Source: Paenibacillus sp. J5C2022 (GTDB lineage Bacteria; Bacillota; Bacilli; Paenibacillales; Paenibacillaceae). Taken from it: DNA of 50,073 nt. The notes beneath the pieces are model-generated. The model searched no databases, had not been told where the DNA came from, and worked only from the letters and a program-made list of their open reading frames with translations. Location: positions 1 through 50,073 of the forward strand of contig NZ_JAOQJC010000054.1 in NCBI RefSeq assembly GCF_025567625.1, written 5' to 3'. Shown here in pieces: positions 24,501 to 33,225 of the stretch. Within the stretch, counting starts at the first letter, position 1, and each line of letters begins with the position of its first letter. The position numbers and the translations under genes were made by a program.

Positions 24501-27134
24501 ATGAGAGGAAGGAAGAAACGCTTGTACATCATGGCGGCTTGTCTCGCGAGCATATGTCTGGGGGGAACGGCTCTGCTAAGCGGCGCCGCGGACAACGACG
24601 GCGTGCCGGCCGCATCCGGGTATGTCGGGCCGAAGGCCGAATATATCGCTGGTCAGAAGCCGGGAGCCGGACAGGATGCAGCACCGGCCGCCGCAGCAGC
24701 TCTGCAAGTGCTGTCGTCTAATGCGGCTTACGCGGCGGCCCCCATTCCTCCCGGCTTCCAGGCGGCGGCAGAGAATGAGCATCTGCTGCTGCTGTTCCAT
24801 CCCGGGACGACGGAGGTCGTCGTCCGGGAGAAGGCTACCGGACGGGAATGGGCGACGAATCCGCTGGATCGGGACAAGGACGGCATCGCCACGGCGATGA
24901 ACAGGACAGATCTGGACTCGCAGTTGATCGTATCCTATTACAATGATCGGGGGCATCTGTCGTATATGAATAACGCGACAGAGAGCGTACAGAAGAAGCA
25001 GTTCGAAATTGTTCAGGAAGATGAGGGGCTTACCGTCACATATGAAATCGGCAGCTCCGAGAAGGGGATGAGCGCCGTTCCTAAGGTAGTGTCCAAGGAA
25101 CGGTTCGAAGAGCGGATTCTGGGCCGGATCGAAGACGAACAGGCGAGGAATCGGCTTCGTACCCGCTTCTTCTACAATGAAGAGAAGGAGCAGTATGAGC
25201 GGAAGGACATGCAGGATTACATCGTGAAGGATGTGGTCGCGCTGCTGGAAAGTATCGGTTACACGGCGGAAGAGGCAAAGCAGGACAATGCGGCCGCCGC
25301 TGACGCGCCGGAGCTCGAGGAGCTTGCCCCCCGATTCACGATCCCGATCCGCTACGAGCTGCGCGACAGCAGCCTGTACGTTGCCGTCGATACGACAGCT
25401 GTGACAGATACGGAGGCGTTCCCGCTCCATCAAATTCAACTGCTGCCGTTCTTCGCAGCTGCGGGCATGGAGGAGGAAGGCTATATGCTTGTACCGGACG
25501 GCTCCGGCGCGCTTATCGGCTTGAACGACACGAACAAGGGAGCGCGCGCTTACGAGGTGCCCCTATACGGAAAGGACGGCACGCCGAAGCGGGAGGAAGG
25601 CGTCGTGCTTCAGAGTGTCGCCGTCTCCAGATTGCCTGTCTTCGGCATGAAGAGAGGCGAGCATGCGATGCTCGCGATTATCGAGCAAGGCGACGCCCAA
25701 GCGACGATTACGGCGGATACGAGCGGCAAGCTGAACAGTTATAATCGGGTCGGCGCATCGTTCAGGGTGAGGGAGATGGAGCCGGTGGAATTCCGGGCTG
25801 GCTCCATGACGAGGCGCGTGCCGAAGTTCTCGGAGCTGTACGATGACGGCATCGGCATCTCCTACCGCTTCCTGACGGGGAAGGACGCCAATTATGTTGG
25901 CATGGCGGCCGCTTACCGCCAGGAACTGATCGACCGCTTCCAGGTGGAGCGGCTGCAGAGCGGCGCGGATATGCCGTTCGTACTGGAATTGATCGGAGCG
26001 GTGTCGGTACGCGATACGTTCCTGGGCATTCCTTACGATGCGGTGGAGCCGATGACGACGTATGCGGAGGCAGTGGATATTCTGGATCGGCTGCAGCGGG
26101 AAGGCGTGTACAACATTCAGCTGAAGTATGCCGGATGGTTCAATGAAGGGTACCGCCATACGCTGCCGAGAACGATCAGACTGGATTCCGAGCTGGGAGG
26201 GAGAGCGGAATTCCGGCGGCTGCTGGAATATGTGGAGGAACGACATGTGGCGCTTTACCCCGACGTGGCATTCCTGCAGGTATATGACAGGGGAGACGGG
26301 TTCCGACCGTCGCGGGATGCGGCTCGCTTCCTGAACCGTAAGGCGATACTCAGCTTCGCCCGCGATCCCGTTACAACGAATCCCGAAGACAGGGAGTATT
26401 ATCTGCTGTCCCCCCGCAAGCTGACGGGGGTGGTGAACGACTTCCTGAATCAGTACGCCACCTACGGCGGCAAGGGCTTGTCCTTGCGCGATCTGGGCAA
26501 TGAGCTGCACAGCGAAGTGGACGGGAGGGGCGCGACGACGGATCGGCAGGATGCCATGGCGGCAGCGGTGGACAACTTGAAGCGGATCGCCGACGAAGTG
26601 AACGGAGTGATGGTGGATGGGGGCAACGCTTATGCGATCCCGTATGCGGATACGATCGTGAACGCGCCGCTGTCCAGCAGCAAGTTCAATATCGCCCGCG
26701 AGGAGATTCCATTCTACTCCATCGTGCTGCACGGCTACGTCGATCTGGCCGGCATGCCGCTTAATCACGGGCAAGATCAGGATGCCCGGGATGCGTTGCT
26801 GCGGACGCTGGAGACGGGTTCGCTCCTCTATTATCAATGGATGCACGACAATCCGTCCGCGATTCGCGATACGAAGCTGAATGCGATGTACGCCTCCGAT
26901 TACACCCATTGGCTGGACGAAGCCGTTCAACTGTACGGGGAGAGCAATCGCATCCTGAAGCAGGTGCGCCATCAGACGATCGCCGATCATCGGAAGCTGG
27001 ACGAGAATGTCTATATGACGACTTACGAGGAAGGGCTATCGATCGTGGTGAATTACAATGAATCTCCGGTCAGTGTGGAAGGCCTGACGATAGAGGGCAA
27101 GGATTATCGGGTGATAGGCGGTGGTGAGCGATGA
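24501..27134 (+). CDS. DUF5696 exported protein, probable TIM-barrel hydrolase-like fold
   Basis: An 877-residue protein I recognise as DUF5696, a family of unknown function common in Paenibacillus importer clusters. The N-terminus is a signal peptide (KKRLYIMAACLASICLGG), followed by an Ala-rich linker to about 88 and a beta-rich domain (LLLLFHPGTTEVVVREKATG). The region about 490-770 resembles a TIM barrel of the GH31/GH36/GH101 kind (AVDILDRLQREGVYNIQLKY, ALYPDVAFLQVYDR, GLSLRDLGNELHSE, GVMVDGGNAYAIPYAD), and the tail looks like a small beta sandwich. Catalytic activity is only inferred. AGGAGG precedes the ATG; the stop overlaps the next start by four bases (ATGA). Confidence 0.85.
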   Translation: MRGRKKRLYIMAACLASICLGGTALLSGAADNDGVPAASGYVGPKAEYIAGQKPGAGQDAAPAAAAALQVLSSNAAYAAAPIPPGFQAAAENEHLLLLFHPGTTEVVVREKATGREWATNPLDRDKDGIATAMNRTDLDSQLIVSYYNDRGHLSYMNNATESVQKKQFEIVQEDEGLTVTYEIGSSEKGMSAVPKVVSKERFEERILGRIEDEQARNRLRTRFFYNEEKEQYERKDMQDYIVKDVVALLESIGYTAEEAKQDNAAAADAPELEELAPRFTIPIRYELRDSSLYVAVDTTAVTDTEAFPLHQIQLLPFFAAAGMEEEGYMLVPDGSGALIGLNDTNKGARAYEVPLYGKDGTPKREEGVVLQSVAVSRLPVFGMKRGEHAMLAIIEQGDAQATITADTSGKLNSYNRVGASFRVREMEPVEFRAGSMTRRVPKFSELYDDGIGISYRFLTGKDANYVGMAAAYRQELIDRFQVERLQSGADMPFVLELIGAVSVRDTFLGIPYDAVEPMTTYAEAVDILDRLQREGVYNIQLKYAGWFNEGYRHTLPRTIRLDSELGGRAEFRRLLEYVEERHVALYPDVAFLQVYDRGDGFRPSRDAARFLNRKAILSFARDPVTTNPEDREYYLLSPRKLTGVVNDFLNQYATYGGKGLSLRDLGNELHSEVDGRGATTDRQDAMAAAVDNLKRIADEVNGVMVDGGNAYAIPYADTIVNAPLSSSKFNIAREEIPFYSIVLHGYVDLAGMPLNHGQDQDARDALLRTLETGSLLYYQWMHDNPSAIRDTKLNAMYASDYTHWLDEAVQLYGESNRILKQVRHQTIADHRKLDENVYMTTYEEGLSIVVNYNESPVSVEGLTIEGKDYRVIGGGER

Positions 27135-28027
27135 AGCTGGGCAATTTGCCGCTAAGACATAAGAAGGCCGCTCTGGGCATGCTTTTTGTAACGCCCTGGT
27201 TATTGGGATTTATCTTCCTGTTTCTTGTGCCGCTTATTCAATCGTTTCTTTACAGCATGAACGACTTGAAGCTTGGCAAGAACGGCTTCGACACCGACTT
27301 TCAAGGACTCGGCTTCTACCGGGAGCTGTTCTTGTCTCACCCTACCTTCAATCGGACGCTGGTGGAGGCGATATCGGACATTGTCATCAACGTTCCTTCG
27401 ATTACGATATTCAGTCTATTCGTTGCCACCTTGATCAACCAGAAGTTTCGCGGCCGCGTCTTTGCGCGAGCAATCTTCTTCCTGCCCGTCCTGCTGGCCG
27501 CTCCGGTATTGTCTCTGGAGAGCAGCGCCGAGATGGCCTCGATCGCTACTTCGGTGACGGGCGCTTCGGACGAAGGCGGCTTCGCCTTCACAAGCTTCGA
27601 GCTGGAGAGACTGCTGCTGGAGTCCGGCGTGTCGAGCATCATCGTTGAATATATTACAGGCTCGGTGGATCGGATCTATGAAGTGATCAGCTCGTCCGGC
27701 GTACAGATTCTCATCTTCCTGGCTGCGCTGCAATCCATCTCCCCTTCTCTGTACGAAGCCGCCAAGATTGAGGGGACGACCGGGTACGAAGCCTTCTGGA
27801 AAATTACGCTGCCGATGATCAGTCCCATTCTGTTGACGAATGTCGTGTATACGGTTGTAGACGCCTATAGCCGCAACGAGCTTAGCGAGATGATCAGGGA
27901 CACGGCTTTCCAAAACTTGAATTTCAGTCTCAGCGCGGCAATGGCATGGGTATACTTCCTGGTCGTCACGCTCATTCTCGTTGTCACGACCTCGCTGATA
28001 TCCCGCAAAGTATTCTACTACGATTAA
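27131..28027 (+). CDS. ABC importer permease with enlarged extracellular loop (DUF5696-linked)
   Basis: A 298-residue permease overlapping the DUF5696 stop codon by four bases. It has the EAA loop YEAAKIEGTTGYEAFWKITLPMISP and N-terminal WLLGFIFLFLVPLIQSFLYSM. Between the third and fourth conserved helices (about 125-190) it has a long polar insertion (SLESSAEMASIATSVTGASD to VDRIYEVISSSG), absent from the other permeases here. The insertion would face outwards, where it could contact the DUF5696, NHL or CBM-fusion partners; this contact is inference. It is the first member of the second permease pair in this cluster. Confidence 0.9.
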   Translation: MKLGNLPLRHKKAALGMLFVTPWLLGFIFLFLVPLIQSFLYSMNDLKLGKNGFDTDFQGLGFYRELFLSHPTFNRTLVEAISDIVINVPSITIFSLFVATLINQKFRGRVFARAIFFLPVLLAAPVLSLESSAEMASIATSVTGASDEGGFAFTSFELERLLLESGVSSIIVEYITGSVDRIYEVISSSGVQILIFLAALQSISPSLYEAAKIEGTTGYEAFWKITLPMISPILLTNVVYTVVDAYSRNELSEMIRDTAFQNLNFSLSAAMAWVYFLVVTLILVVTTSLISRKVFYYD

Positions 28028-28043
28028 GGAGGGGGAGACGCCT

Positions 28044-29006
28044 ATGAAGCCGGCAATGACTTTGCGCGCCGAAGGCTTGATTAATCGGGTCAAAAGGCTC
28101 CATCCGCTTCATTGGACGAAGCATTGGAGCTGGGTTGCGCTGCGCACAATATTGATCATCGGATTTTGCTTCGTCATTCTATATCCGCTCTTCTTCAAGC
28201 TCTCGGTCTCCTTCAAGGATCGCATGGACGTATACGATACGTCGGTATTATGGATACCGAAGCACTTTACGCTGGAGACGATCCGAATCGCTTACGAGGC
28301 GCTGAATTACCCCAAGACGGCCTTGCATTCCTTCACGATCGCCGGCATGACGACGCTGCTGCAAGTGTTCTCCTGTGCGCTGGCCGCTTTCGCTTTCGCC
28401 AGACTGAAGTTCAAGGGGAGCGGCCTCTTGTTCGGCTGCGTCGTCTTCACCATCATTGTGCCGGTTCAGACCATCATGATTACCACTTATTTGAATTACC
28501 GCTACTTCGATATTTTCGGTCTCATCAGCCTGTTTACGGGGGAGAAGGGGGTCAATCTGCTGGACAGCTACTGGCCATTTATCCTGCAATCCATTACGGG
28601 AATGGGCATTAAGAGCGGATTGTTCATCTTTATATTCAGACAGTTCTTCAGGGGCATTCCAACCGAGCTGGAGGAAGCTTCCTACATCGACGGGTGCTCG
28701 GTATTCCGCTCCTTCTACCGCATCATGCTGCCGAATGCCGTACCGGCGATCGTCACAGTTGTTCTATTCTCCTTCGTCTGGCAGTGGAATGACAGCTACT
28801 TCGTCTCGCTGTTCCTTACCTCTACAGACGTGCTCTCCACGAAGCTGCCGGTCATGTGGGCCTCGTTCTCGCTGAACGATCCGCTGTATGCCTATCTGGT
28901 CAAAAATGCGGGCGAGCTGCTGTTCATCGTACCGATCATCCTGCTCTATATGTTCGCGCAGCGCTACTTCGTGGAAAGTGTGGAACGCAGCGGCTTGATC
29001 GGCTGA
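28044..29006 (+). CDS. ABC importer permease (MalG-like, second pair of the cluster)
   Basis: A 320-residue partner of the preceding permease, with AAGGAGGGGGAG before ATG. After a ~25-residue cytoplasmic tail it has six predicted helices and the EAA-type loop LEEASYIDGCSVFRSFYRIMLPNAVP, in which the last Ala is Ser. It is the last gene of the cluster, convergent with the cupin gene 13 bp further on. Confidence 0.92.
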   Translation: MKPAMTLRAEGLINRVKRLHPLHWTKHWSWVALRTILIIGFCFVILYPLFFKLSVSFKDRMDVYDTSVLWIPKHFTLETIRIAYEALNYPKTALHSFTIAGMTTLLQVFSCALAAFAFARLKFKGSGLLFGCVVFTIIVPVQTIMITTYLNYRYFDIFGLISLFTGEKGVNLLDSYWPFILQSITGMGIKSGLFIFIFRQFFRGIPTELEEASYIDGCSVFRSFYRIMLPNAVPAIVTVVLFSFVWQWNDSYFVSLFLTSTDVLSTKLPVMWASFSLNDPLYAYLVKNAGELLFIVPIILLYMFAQRYFVESVERSGLIG

Positions 29007-29019
29007 CGTTGTCCGATAA

Positions 29020-29736
29020 TCAGACCCATCGCCGGTACAGAAACGGGATGGGATGGAAGGGATACTCCGCCGTCGGGACGTGCTGCGGTCGGTGATGATG
29101 ACCATACTCGACATCGTGGCCGACGGCCACTCCGCCGACAGGCGCATAGTCGGGATGCCCGGCCTCTTCCTGCCGATAAGATGATGGCTGCTCTTGTCGC
29201 TGCATGCAACCTTCCGGCGGACCGATAGCGACAGTCGATTGCAGCGGCGCGAGTACTTCCTTCAGCGCGGCTTCATTCAGACAATACGTATGCGCCAGCA
29301 CGCCCGGCGGCGTCAGTCGCAAAATGTCGGAGCCGAAAATAACGTCAATGACGGGGGCGTCGAAGATGGCCAGCATATGCGTATGCGCGCTTTCTGCGAT
29401 AATGTAGTGCCACCAGCCCTGCGGAATGTTAACGACGGTGCCGGGATGCACTCTGAAGCTAAGCAGCTGATTGGTGAAGGGGTTGATCAGCGATACCGTC
29501 GCCGTTCCGATAATGCCGTATACCAGCTCCGAAGCGTTCTGATGGTAATGCGGTTCGATGACATTGCCCGCCGTCATATAGATGTCCAGCAAGGACGTAT
29601 TGCCCAGCGAGTTCAGCTCGTTGACGGTAAGACCGGTGTAGTAGTTATGGCTATCCTTCTGCACAACCGGATTGTTGGCCAAGTTGTAAGCGTACTGAAT
29701 AGAAGGCGAAGCATAATTCAATGGCGTCGTGCTCAT
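29020..29736 (-). CDS. Cupin-domain protein with His/Pro-rich tail
   Basis: A 238-residue single-domain cupin. The first metal-binding motif appears as PHYHQNASELVY with GIIGTATV, and the second as VVNIPQGWWHYIIAE, consistent with a His-rich metal site near residues 62-125. The last ~70 residues are disordered and rich in His and Pro. No signal peptide is seen. Similar proteins in Bacillales are annotated as cupins and some are spore-associated; no enzymatic role can be assigned. The start is preceded by GGAAAGGCAGGAAG. Convergent with the permease gene, upstream of nothing obvious, so probably independent of the transport cluster. Confidence 0.85.
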   Translation of the reverse strand: MSTTPLNYASPSIQYAYNLANNPVVQKDSHNYYTGLTVNELNSLGNTSLLDIYMTAGNVIEPHYHQNASELVYGIIGTATVSLINPFTNQLLSFRVHPGTVVNIPQGWWHYIIAESAHTHMLAIFDAPVIDVIFGSDILRLTPPGVLAHTYCLNEAALKEVLAPLQSTVAIGPPEGCMQRQEQPSSYRQEEAGHPDYAPVGGVAVGHDVEYGHHHRPQHVPTAEYPFHPIPFLYRRWV

Positions 29737-29808
29737 AGGGGCTTCCTGCCTTTCCGTGAAATAAGGTCAGGATAATATATGATAGAGCCCATAGGGATGT
29801 GCCTAAGC

Positions 29809-31410
29809 TTACCGCTGCCGGAGTGCTTCGTTCACTTCGGCGATAGCGTCGTTCAAGCCCATCGCCCGGTATTGCTCCAAGTAACTGTGCCATAGCTGCA
29901 GCGGATCGCCGTCGCCGATCGTTACCTTGATCAAGTCCTCCAGCGGGTTGATGAGCGTGCTGATCTTATCCTTAGCCGGCGTGGACAGCGAATTGATCTT
30001 GTGATAGGCTGGCGTTGCGACAGCATGCTTGAACTGCCATTCCATCTCGGCCAGACTCTTCCGGATATTGTTCTCGCCCAGATTCATCTTGTTGGACTCG
30101 TTCAGCCGGAAGTAAGTCTCCTTCCCCCATGAAGCCAATGAACGGAGAATCGGCACGGAAGGATAAGTATCGTGCAGCGGTACTGGCCTGCCTGTCGCTT
30201 CATCGATCGGACGGGTGATGACGATGCGGTCGCCGTCCATCTCGTAATCGATGCCTTCCAGCCCGTAGCTTGTCAGCCGCTGTCCTGCCGGCGACAGCAA
30301 GTAATCGTACAGCCTAAGAATGCGGTCCATCTTCCCGTCGCTAACGCGGGCATTGAAGAAGCTCTCCGACCAATACGTCTGCGCAACGTAGTAATGGCGA
30401 TTCCCCTCCTCGTCAGGCCATAGATGCAGAATATCCACCGCGTCATGGAAGCTCGTATCCGCCTGATATTGACTCCACCTGTCCTCCAGCTCGCGCAAGC
30501 TGTTCGGGGTGGCACGATAGACGAGCGCTCCGGCGAGCCCTTGCGCGAATTTGGTTACCGCATCGTCTTCCTTCATATAGTAGAATTCCTGGTCCAACGC
30601 GCCCTCGCTGTATAGCTGTCTTAGCTGAATGACTACATCGTCCATCTTGCGGGAGGCGTAGAACGGAATCCACTGTGCATCCTCCAGCACCCATTGACCC
30701 GCCGCGAATTGGGGAAAGGTCGGACTCAGCGCCCATGACAGGTAGCTCATACCGGCCGCCGTCAAGCCGACCGTCTCATGATTCGCGTCGCTGGATTTGC
30801 GGTTGCCGAAGGTGATCAGCATGTTGGAGAACTCCTGGAAGTTGCGGATATCCCGGATCAGGGCGTCCTTCATCCAGTCGCTGCGAACGAACACGACTCT
30901 CTCCAGCATCCAAAGTCTATTCGTCGGATAGCCGATCCTTGGCAGCATATACAGCTTATTGTCTTTCTTCAGAAGTCGAATATCCGGAATCTGGGCGATA
31001 TTGTCTACATGGGGATAGGGAGACAGATCCTCCGGCAGCGGCCTGATCAGGCCGTGCTTGATCCACTCATTGTAGATGCCAGGGGAATCGCTGGCGATGG
31101 AGTGTGCGAATACATCCGGCAGCTTGTCCGACGTCGCCCACATAAGCAGCTTCTGATTGTAGTCGGACATCGTAATCTGAACGGGCTCGATCGTCATGTT
31201 GAATCTCCGCTCCACATGGCGCAAGACAGCGTCCTTCGGCTCGAAAGCGTTTCCAATATCCCAGAAAGCGACGGAAATGTCCATATGATCGCTCGGGGGC
31301 AGAGAAGCAGCTTCGTTGTCGGCGACCGGAGCGCGGTCGCGCTGCAGCGTCAACACGGCGATGGCGAGCACAGCAATCACAATAAAAAAGACAAGCCTGG
31401 AACGCGGCAT
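29809..31410 (-). CDS. Orphan extracellular solute-binding protein with N-terminal anchor
   Basis: A 533-residue family-1-type binding protein (DYNQKLLMWATSDKLPDVFAH, VVFVRSDWMKDALIRDIRNF, FAQGLAGALVYRAT). The N-terminus is a short hydrophobic helix (LVFFIVIAVLAIAVLTL) without any cysteine lipobox, so it is either an uncleaved membrane anchor or a normal signal peptide. It lies 28 bp downstream of an AraC gene on the same strand, and no permease genes are adjacent. It could feed permeases elsewhere or act as a sensor for the AraC partner; both are inference. GGGGGAGGAAC precedes the ATG at 31410. Confidence 0.88.
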   Translation of the reverse strand: MPRSRLVFFIVIAVLAIAVLTLQRDRAPVADNEAASLPPSDHMDISVAFWDIGNAFEPKDAVLRHVERRFNMTIEPVQITMSDYNQKLLMWATSDKLPDVFAHSIASDSPGIYNEWIKHGLIRPLPEDLSPYPHVDNIAQIPDIRLLKKDNKLYMLPRIGYPTNRLWMLERVVFVRSDWMKDALIRDIRNFQEFSNMLITFGNRKSSDANHETVGLTAAGMSYLSWALSPTFPQFAAGQWVLEDAQWIPFYASRKMDDVVIQLRQLYSEGALDQEFYYMKEDDAVTKFAQGLAGALVYRATPNSLRELEDRWSQYQADTSFHDAVDILHLWPDEEGNRHYYVAQTYWSESFFNARVSDGKMDRILRLYDYLLSPAGQRLTSYGLEGIDYEMDGDRIVITRPIDEATGRPVPLHDTYPSVPILRSLASWGKETYFRLNESNKMNLGENNIRKSLAEMEWQFKHAVATPAYHKINSLSTPAKDKISTLINPLEDLIKVTIGDGDPLQLWHSYLEQYRAMGLNDAIAEVNEALRQR

Positions 31411-31438
31411 GCATGTTCCTCCCCCTGGTAGGTCGTCG

Positions 31439-32344
31439 TTATAACACTTTGGACAGCTTCCGGTACTCCGTTGCCGATATTCCTTCGTGGCGCCGGAATA
31501 ATCTGCTGAAGTAGTGGATGCCGGAGTATCCTACCCGCTCGCCGATCTGCTCTACGGACAAGTCCGTCTCCCGGAGCAGTCTTCTTGCTTCGCGATGACG
31601 GATTGTATGGATGAATTCATTGGGCGGAAGCCCGGCAATCTCTTTGAACAGCTTGGCTGTATGGTCGATGCTCAGCTTCATTTGCTGCGCGATCATTTTG
31701 TTGGACCATGGCGTGGATGGAGTGTGTTCAATCTGCTCGATGATCTCCTTCAGCTTCTGGGCATGCTGGGAGGAATAAGATCGCGAACGCGACACCGGCA
31801 AGCGCAGCAGATGAGTAAGAATATTCAGCATGATGGCTTTGCAGGCCAGCTCATAGCCTAACGGACGCATCGTGAATTCATGGACCAACTGATCCATCAA
31901 TTGAACGCATGCCAGCGTCGGGGTGTAGACCGGCTGGTGGGAGAGCGGCGGGAAGCTGTCGCATACCGCTTCCGTAGCGAAGCGTTCCCATTCCGCCTCA
32001 TCCCCGTCGGCGATAATATCGGATTCCCGCTGAATATCCAACTCGTCGAAGAAGTCGAAGTGAATGCCAAGGAAGCGCGCATCGGGCCCGGACAACACCT
32101 CATTGCGATGCCATACGCCGGACGGCAGGAAGATGAGCTGTCCCGTCGTCAGCGCATACTCCTTGCCCTGCATAATCGTGAGCGCTTCCCCCTGGCATAC
32201 ATAGAGCAGCTCGAAGTCGTATATTCTCCGCTCGGCAAGCGAGCCCGTAGGCATTCTCTGATACTGGGCATAATGAATGCTGGGCGACCAATCCCGGAAC
32301 GGCGCTTGCCGTTGTTTTGGAAATTGCAGATCCGTTTCGAACAT
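31439..32344 (-). CDS. AraC-family transcriptional regulator
   Basis: A 301-residue regulator with a cupin-like N-terminal domain (YDFELLYVCQGEALTIMQG, GQLIFLPSGVWHRNE) and a C-terminal AraC HTH domain (IAQQMKLSIDHTAKLFKEI, IGERVGYSGIHYFSRLFRR, ISATEYRKL). It precedes the orphan binding-protein gene on the minus strand, probably as one operon, and is divergent from the CBM9-like gene at 32538. Likely targets are both neighbours. Confidence 0.93.
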   Translation of the reverse strand: MFETDLQFPKQRQAPFRDWSPSIHYAQYQRMPTGSLAERRIYDFELLYVCQGEALTIMQGKEYALTTGQLIFLPSGVWHRNEVLSGPDARFLGIHFDFFDELDIQRESDIIADGDEAEWERFATEAVCDSFPPLSHQPVYTPTLACVQLMDQLVHEFTMRPLGYELACKAIMLNILTHLLRLPVSRSRSYSSQHAQKLKEIIEQIEHTPSTPWSNKMIAQQMKLSIDHTAKLFKEIAGLPPNEFIHTIRHREARRLLRETDLSVEQIGERVGYSGIHYFSRLFRRHEGISATEYRKLSKVL

Positions 32345-32510
32345 TTCGGCCTATACGCTCCTTCTTCCAAGCTTTTCATTACCATACAACTGAATTGTGC
32401 AAATATTATCTTATCTCGCTAAAGAAAAGCATGCCGTACAAGGGTTAATATAAAACTATTATCGCTTACTTTTGAGCTGTTATCAATAATGACGGAATAC
32501 GTTAAAAAGA

Positions 32511-32524
32511 TTCTTTCGAAAGAA
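32511..32524. promoter_or_regulatory. 14-bp perfect palindrome overlapping a ribosome site
   Basis: TTCTTTCGAAAGAA is fully palindromic and its right arm runs into AAGGAGG (32522-32528) of the CBM9-like gene. It could be an operator in the divergent region or a hairpin that hides the ribosome site. Confidence 0.4.
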
Positions 32525-32537
32525 GGAGGCGTCAGGC

Positions 32538-33176
32538 GTGGAAAACGAGCCTAACACGGAATACCGCTGCAAGCCCGCAAGCTATCTGTCCCGGGATGGC
32601 GATGCGGACAGGATCATCGATTGGAGCGGCTGCGACGCCGTTATCCTGCGAGACACGGTAACAGGCGCCGCAACCAAGGAGTGGACGGAGGTCAAGGCCT
32701 GCTGGAGCCCGGAATGGGTATATGTCTCCTTCCTGTGTCAGGACCGTCATGTCGTCTCGGACTACACGAAGCGGGACGAGCCGCTCTACGAGCAGGACGT
32801 TGTAGAAGTCTTCATCGACGAAGAGGGAGACGGCATTCGTTATATGGAATACGAATTCAGTCCCCATAATGTGATCTTCGATGCGAAGGTGGAGAATTCG
32901 GGAGCCAATTCCGTCGCCAAGCTGGATCTGGAGTGGGATTGCGAAGACTTGCGTACGACGGTGGTGTGGGAGTCCGACGAACTGCTGCGCTATGTTATCT
33001 GCTTCCCCGCGACTGCTTTCAAGGACGGGCTGAAGCAAGGCACCCGCTGGAAGGTGAATTTCTACCGGATCGACGAAGATACCGAGGGCAATCGGGAATA
33101 CCAGGCCTGGCGTCCTACGGGCGCGGTGAACTTTCATACGCCCTCCAGCTTTGGAACGTTTGAACTGACAACTTGA
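32538..33176 (+). CDS. CBM9-like carbohydrate-binding protein without signal peptide
   Basis: A 212-residue protein whose whole length resembles the carbohydrate-binding family 9-like (CBM9_2/DOMON-type) beta sandwich: VKACWSPEWVYVSFLCQD, QDVVEVFIDEEGDG, YMEYEFSPHNVIFDAKV, RWKVNFYRIDEDTEGNREYQAW, ending NFHTPSSFGTFELTT. These free-standing single-domain proteins often accompany glycan-degrading genes. GTG start at 32538, AAGGAGG 8 nt upstream. There is no signal peptide, so cytoplasmic location is predicted, which is odd for a glycan binder. It leads the gene set at 33226-35143, possibly one operon. Confidence 0.82.
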   Translation: MENEPNTEYRCKPASYLSRDGDADRIIDWSGCDAVILRDTVTGAATKEWTEVKACWSPEWVYVSFLCQDRHVVSDYTKRDEPLYEQDVVEVFIDEEGDGIRYMEYEFSPHNVIFDAKVENSGANSVAKLDLEWDCEDLRTTVVWESDELLRYVICFPATAFKDGLKQGTRWKVNFYRIDEDTEGNREYQAWRPTGAVNFHTPSSFGTFELTT

Positions 33177-33225
33177 CCATGCCCGCGCGGCATACTTATT
33201 ACACAATATTCAGGAGGCGATTGAT

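Noticed and set aside
25563..26990. 475-codon minus-strand frame opposite DUF5696
   Set aside because: Antisense shadow with no recognisable motif.
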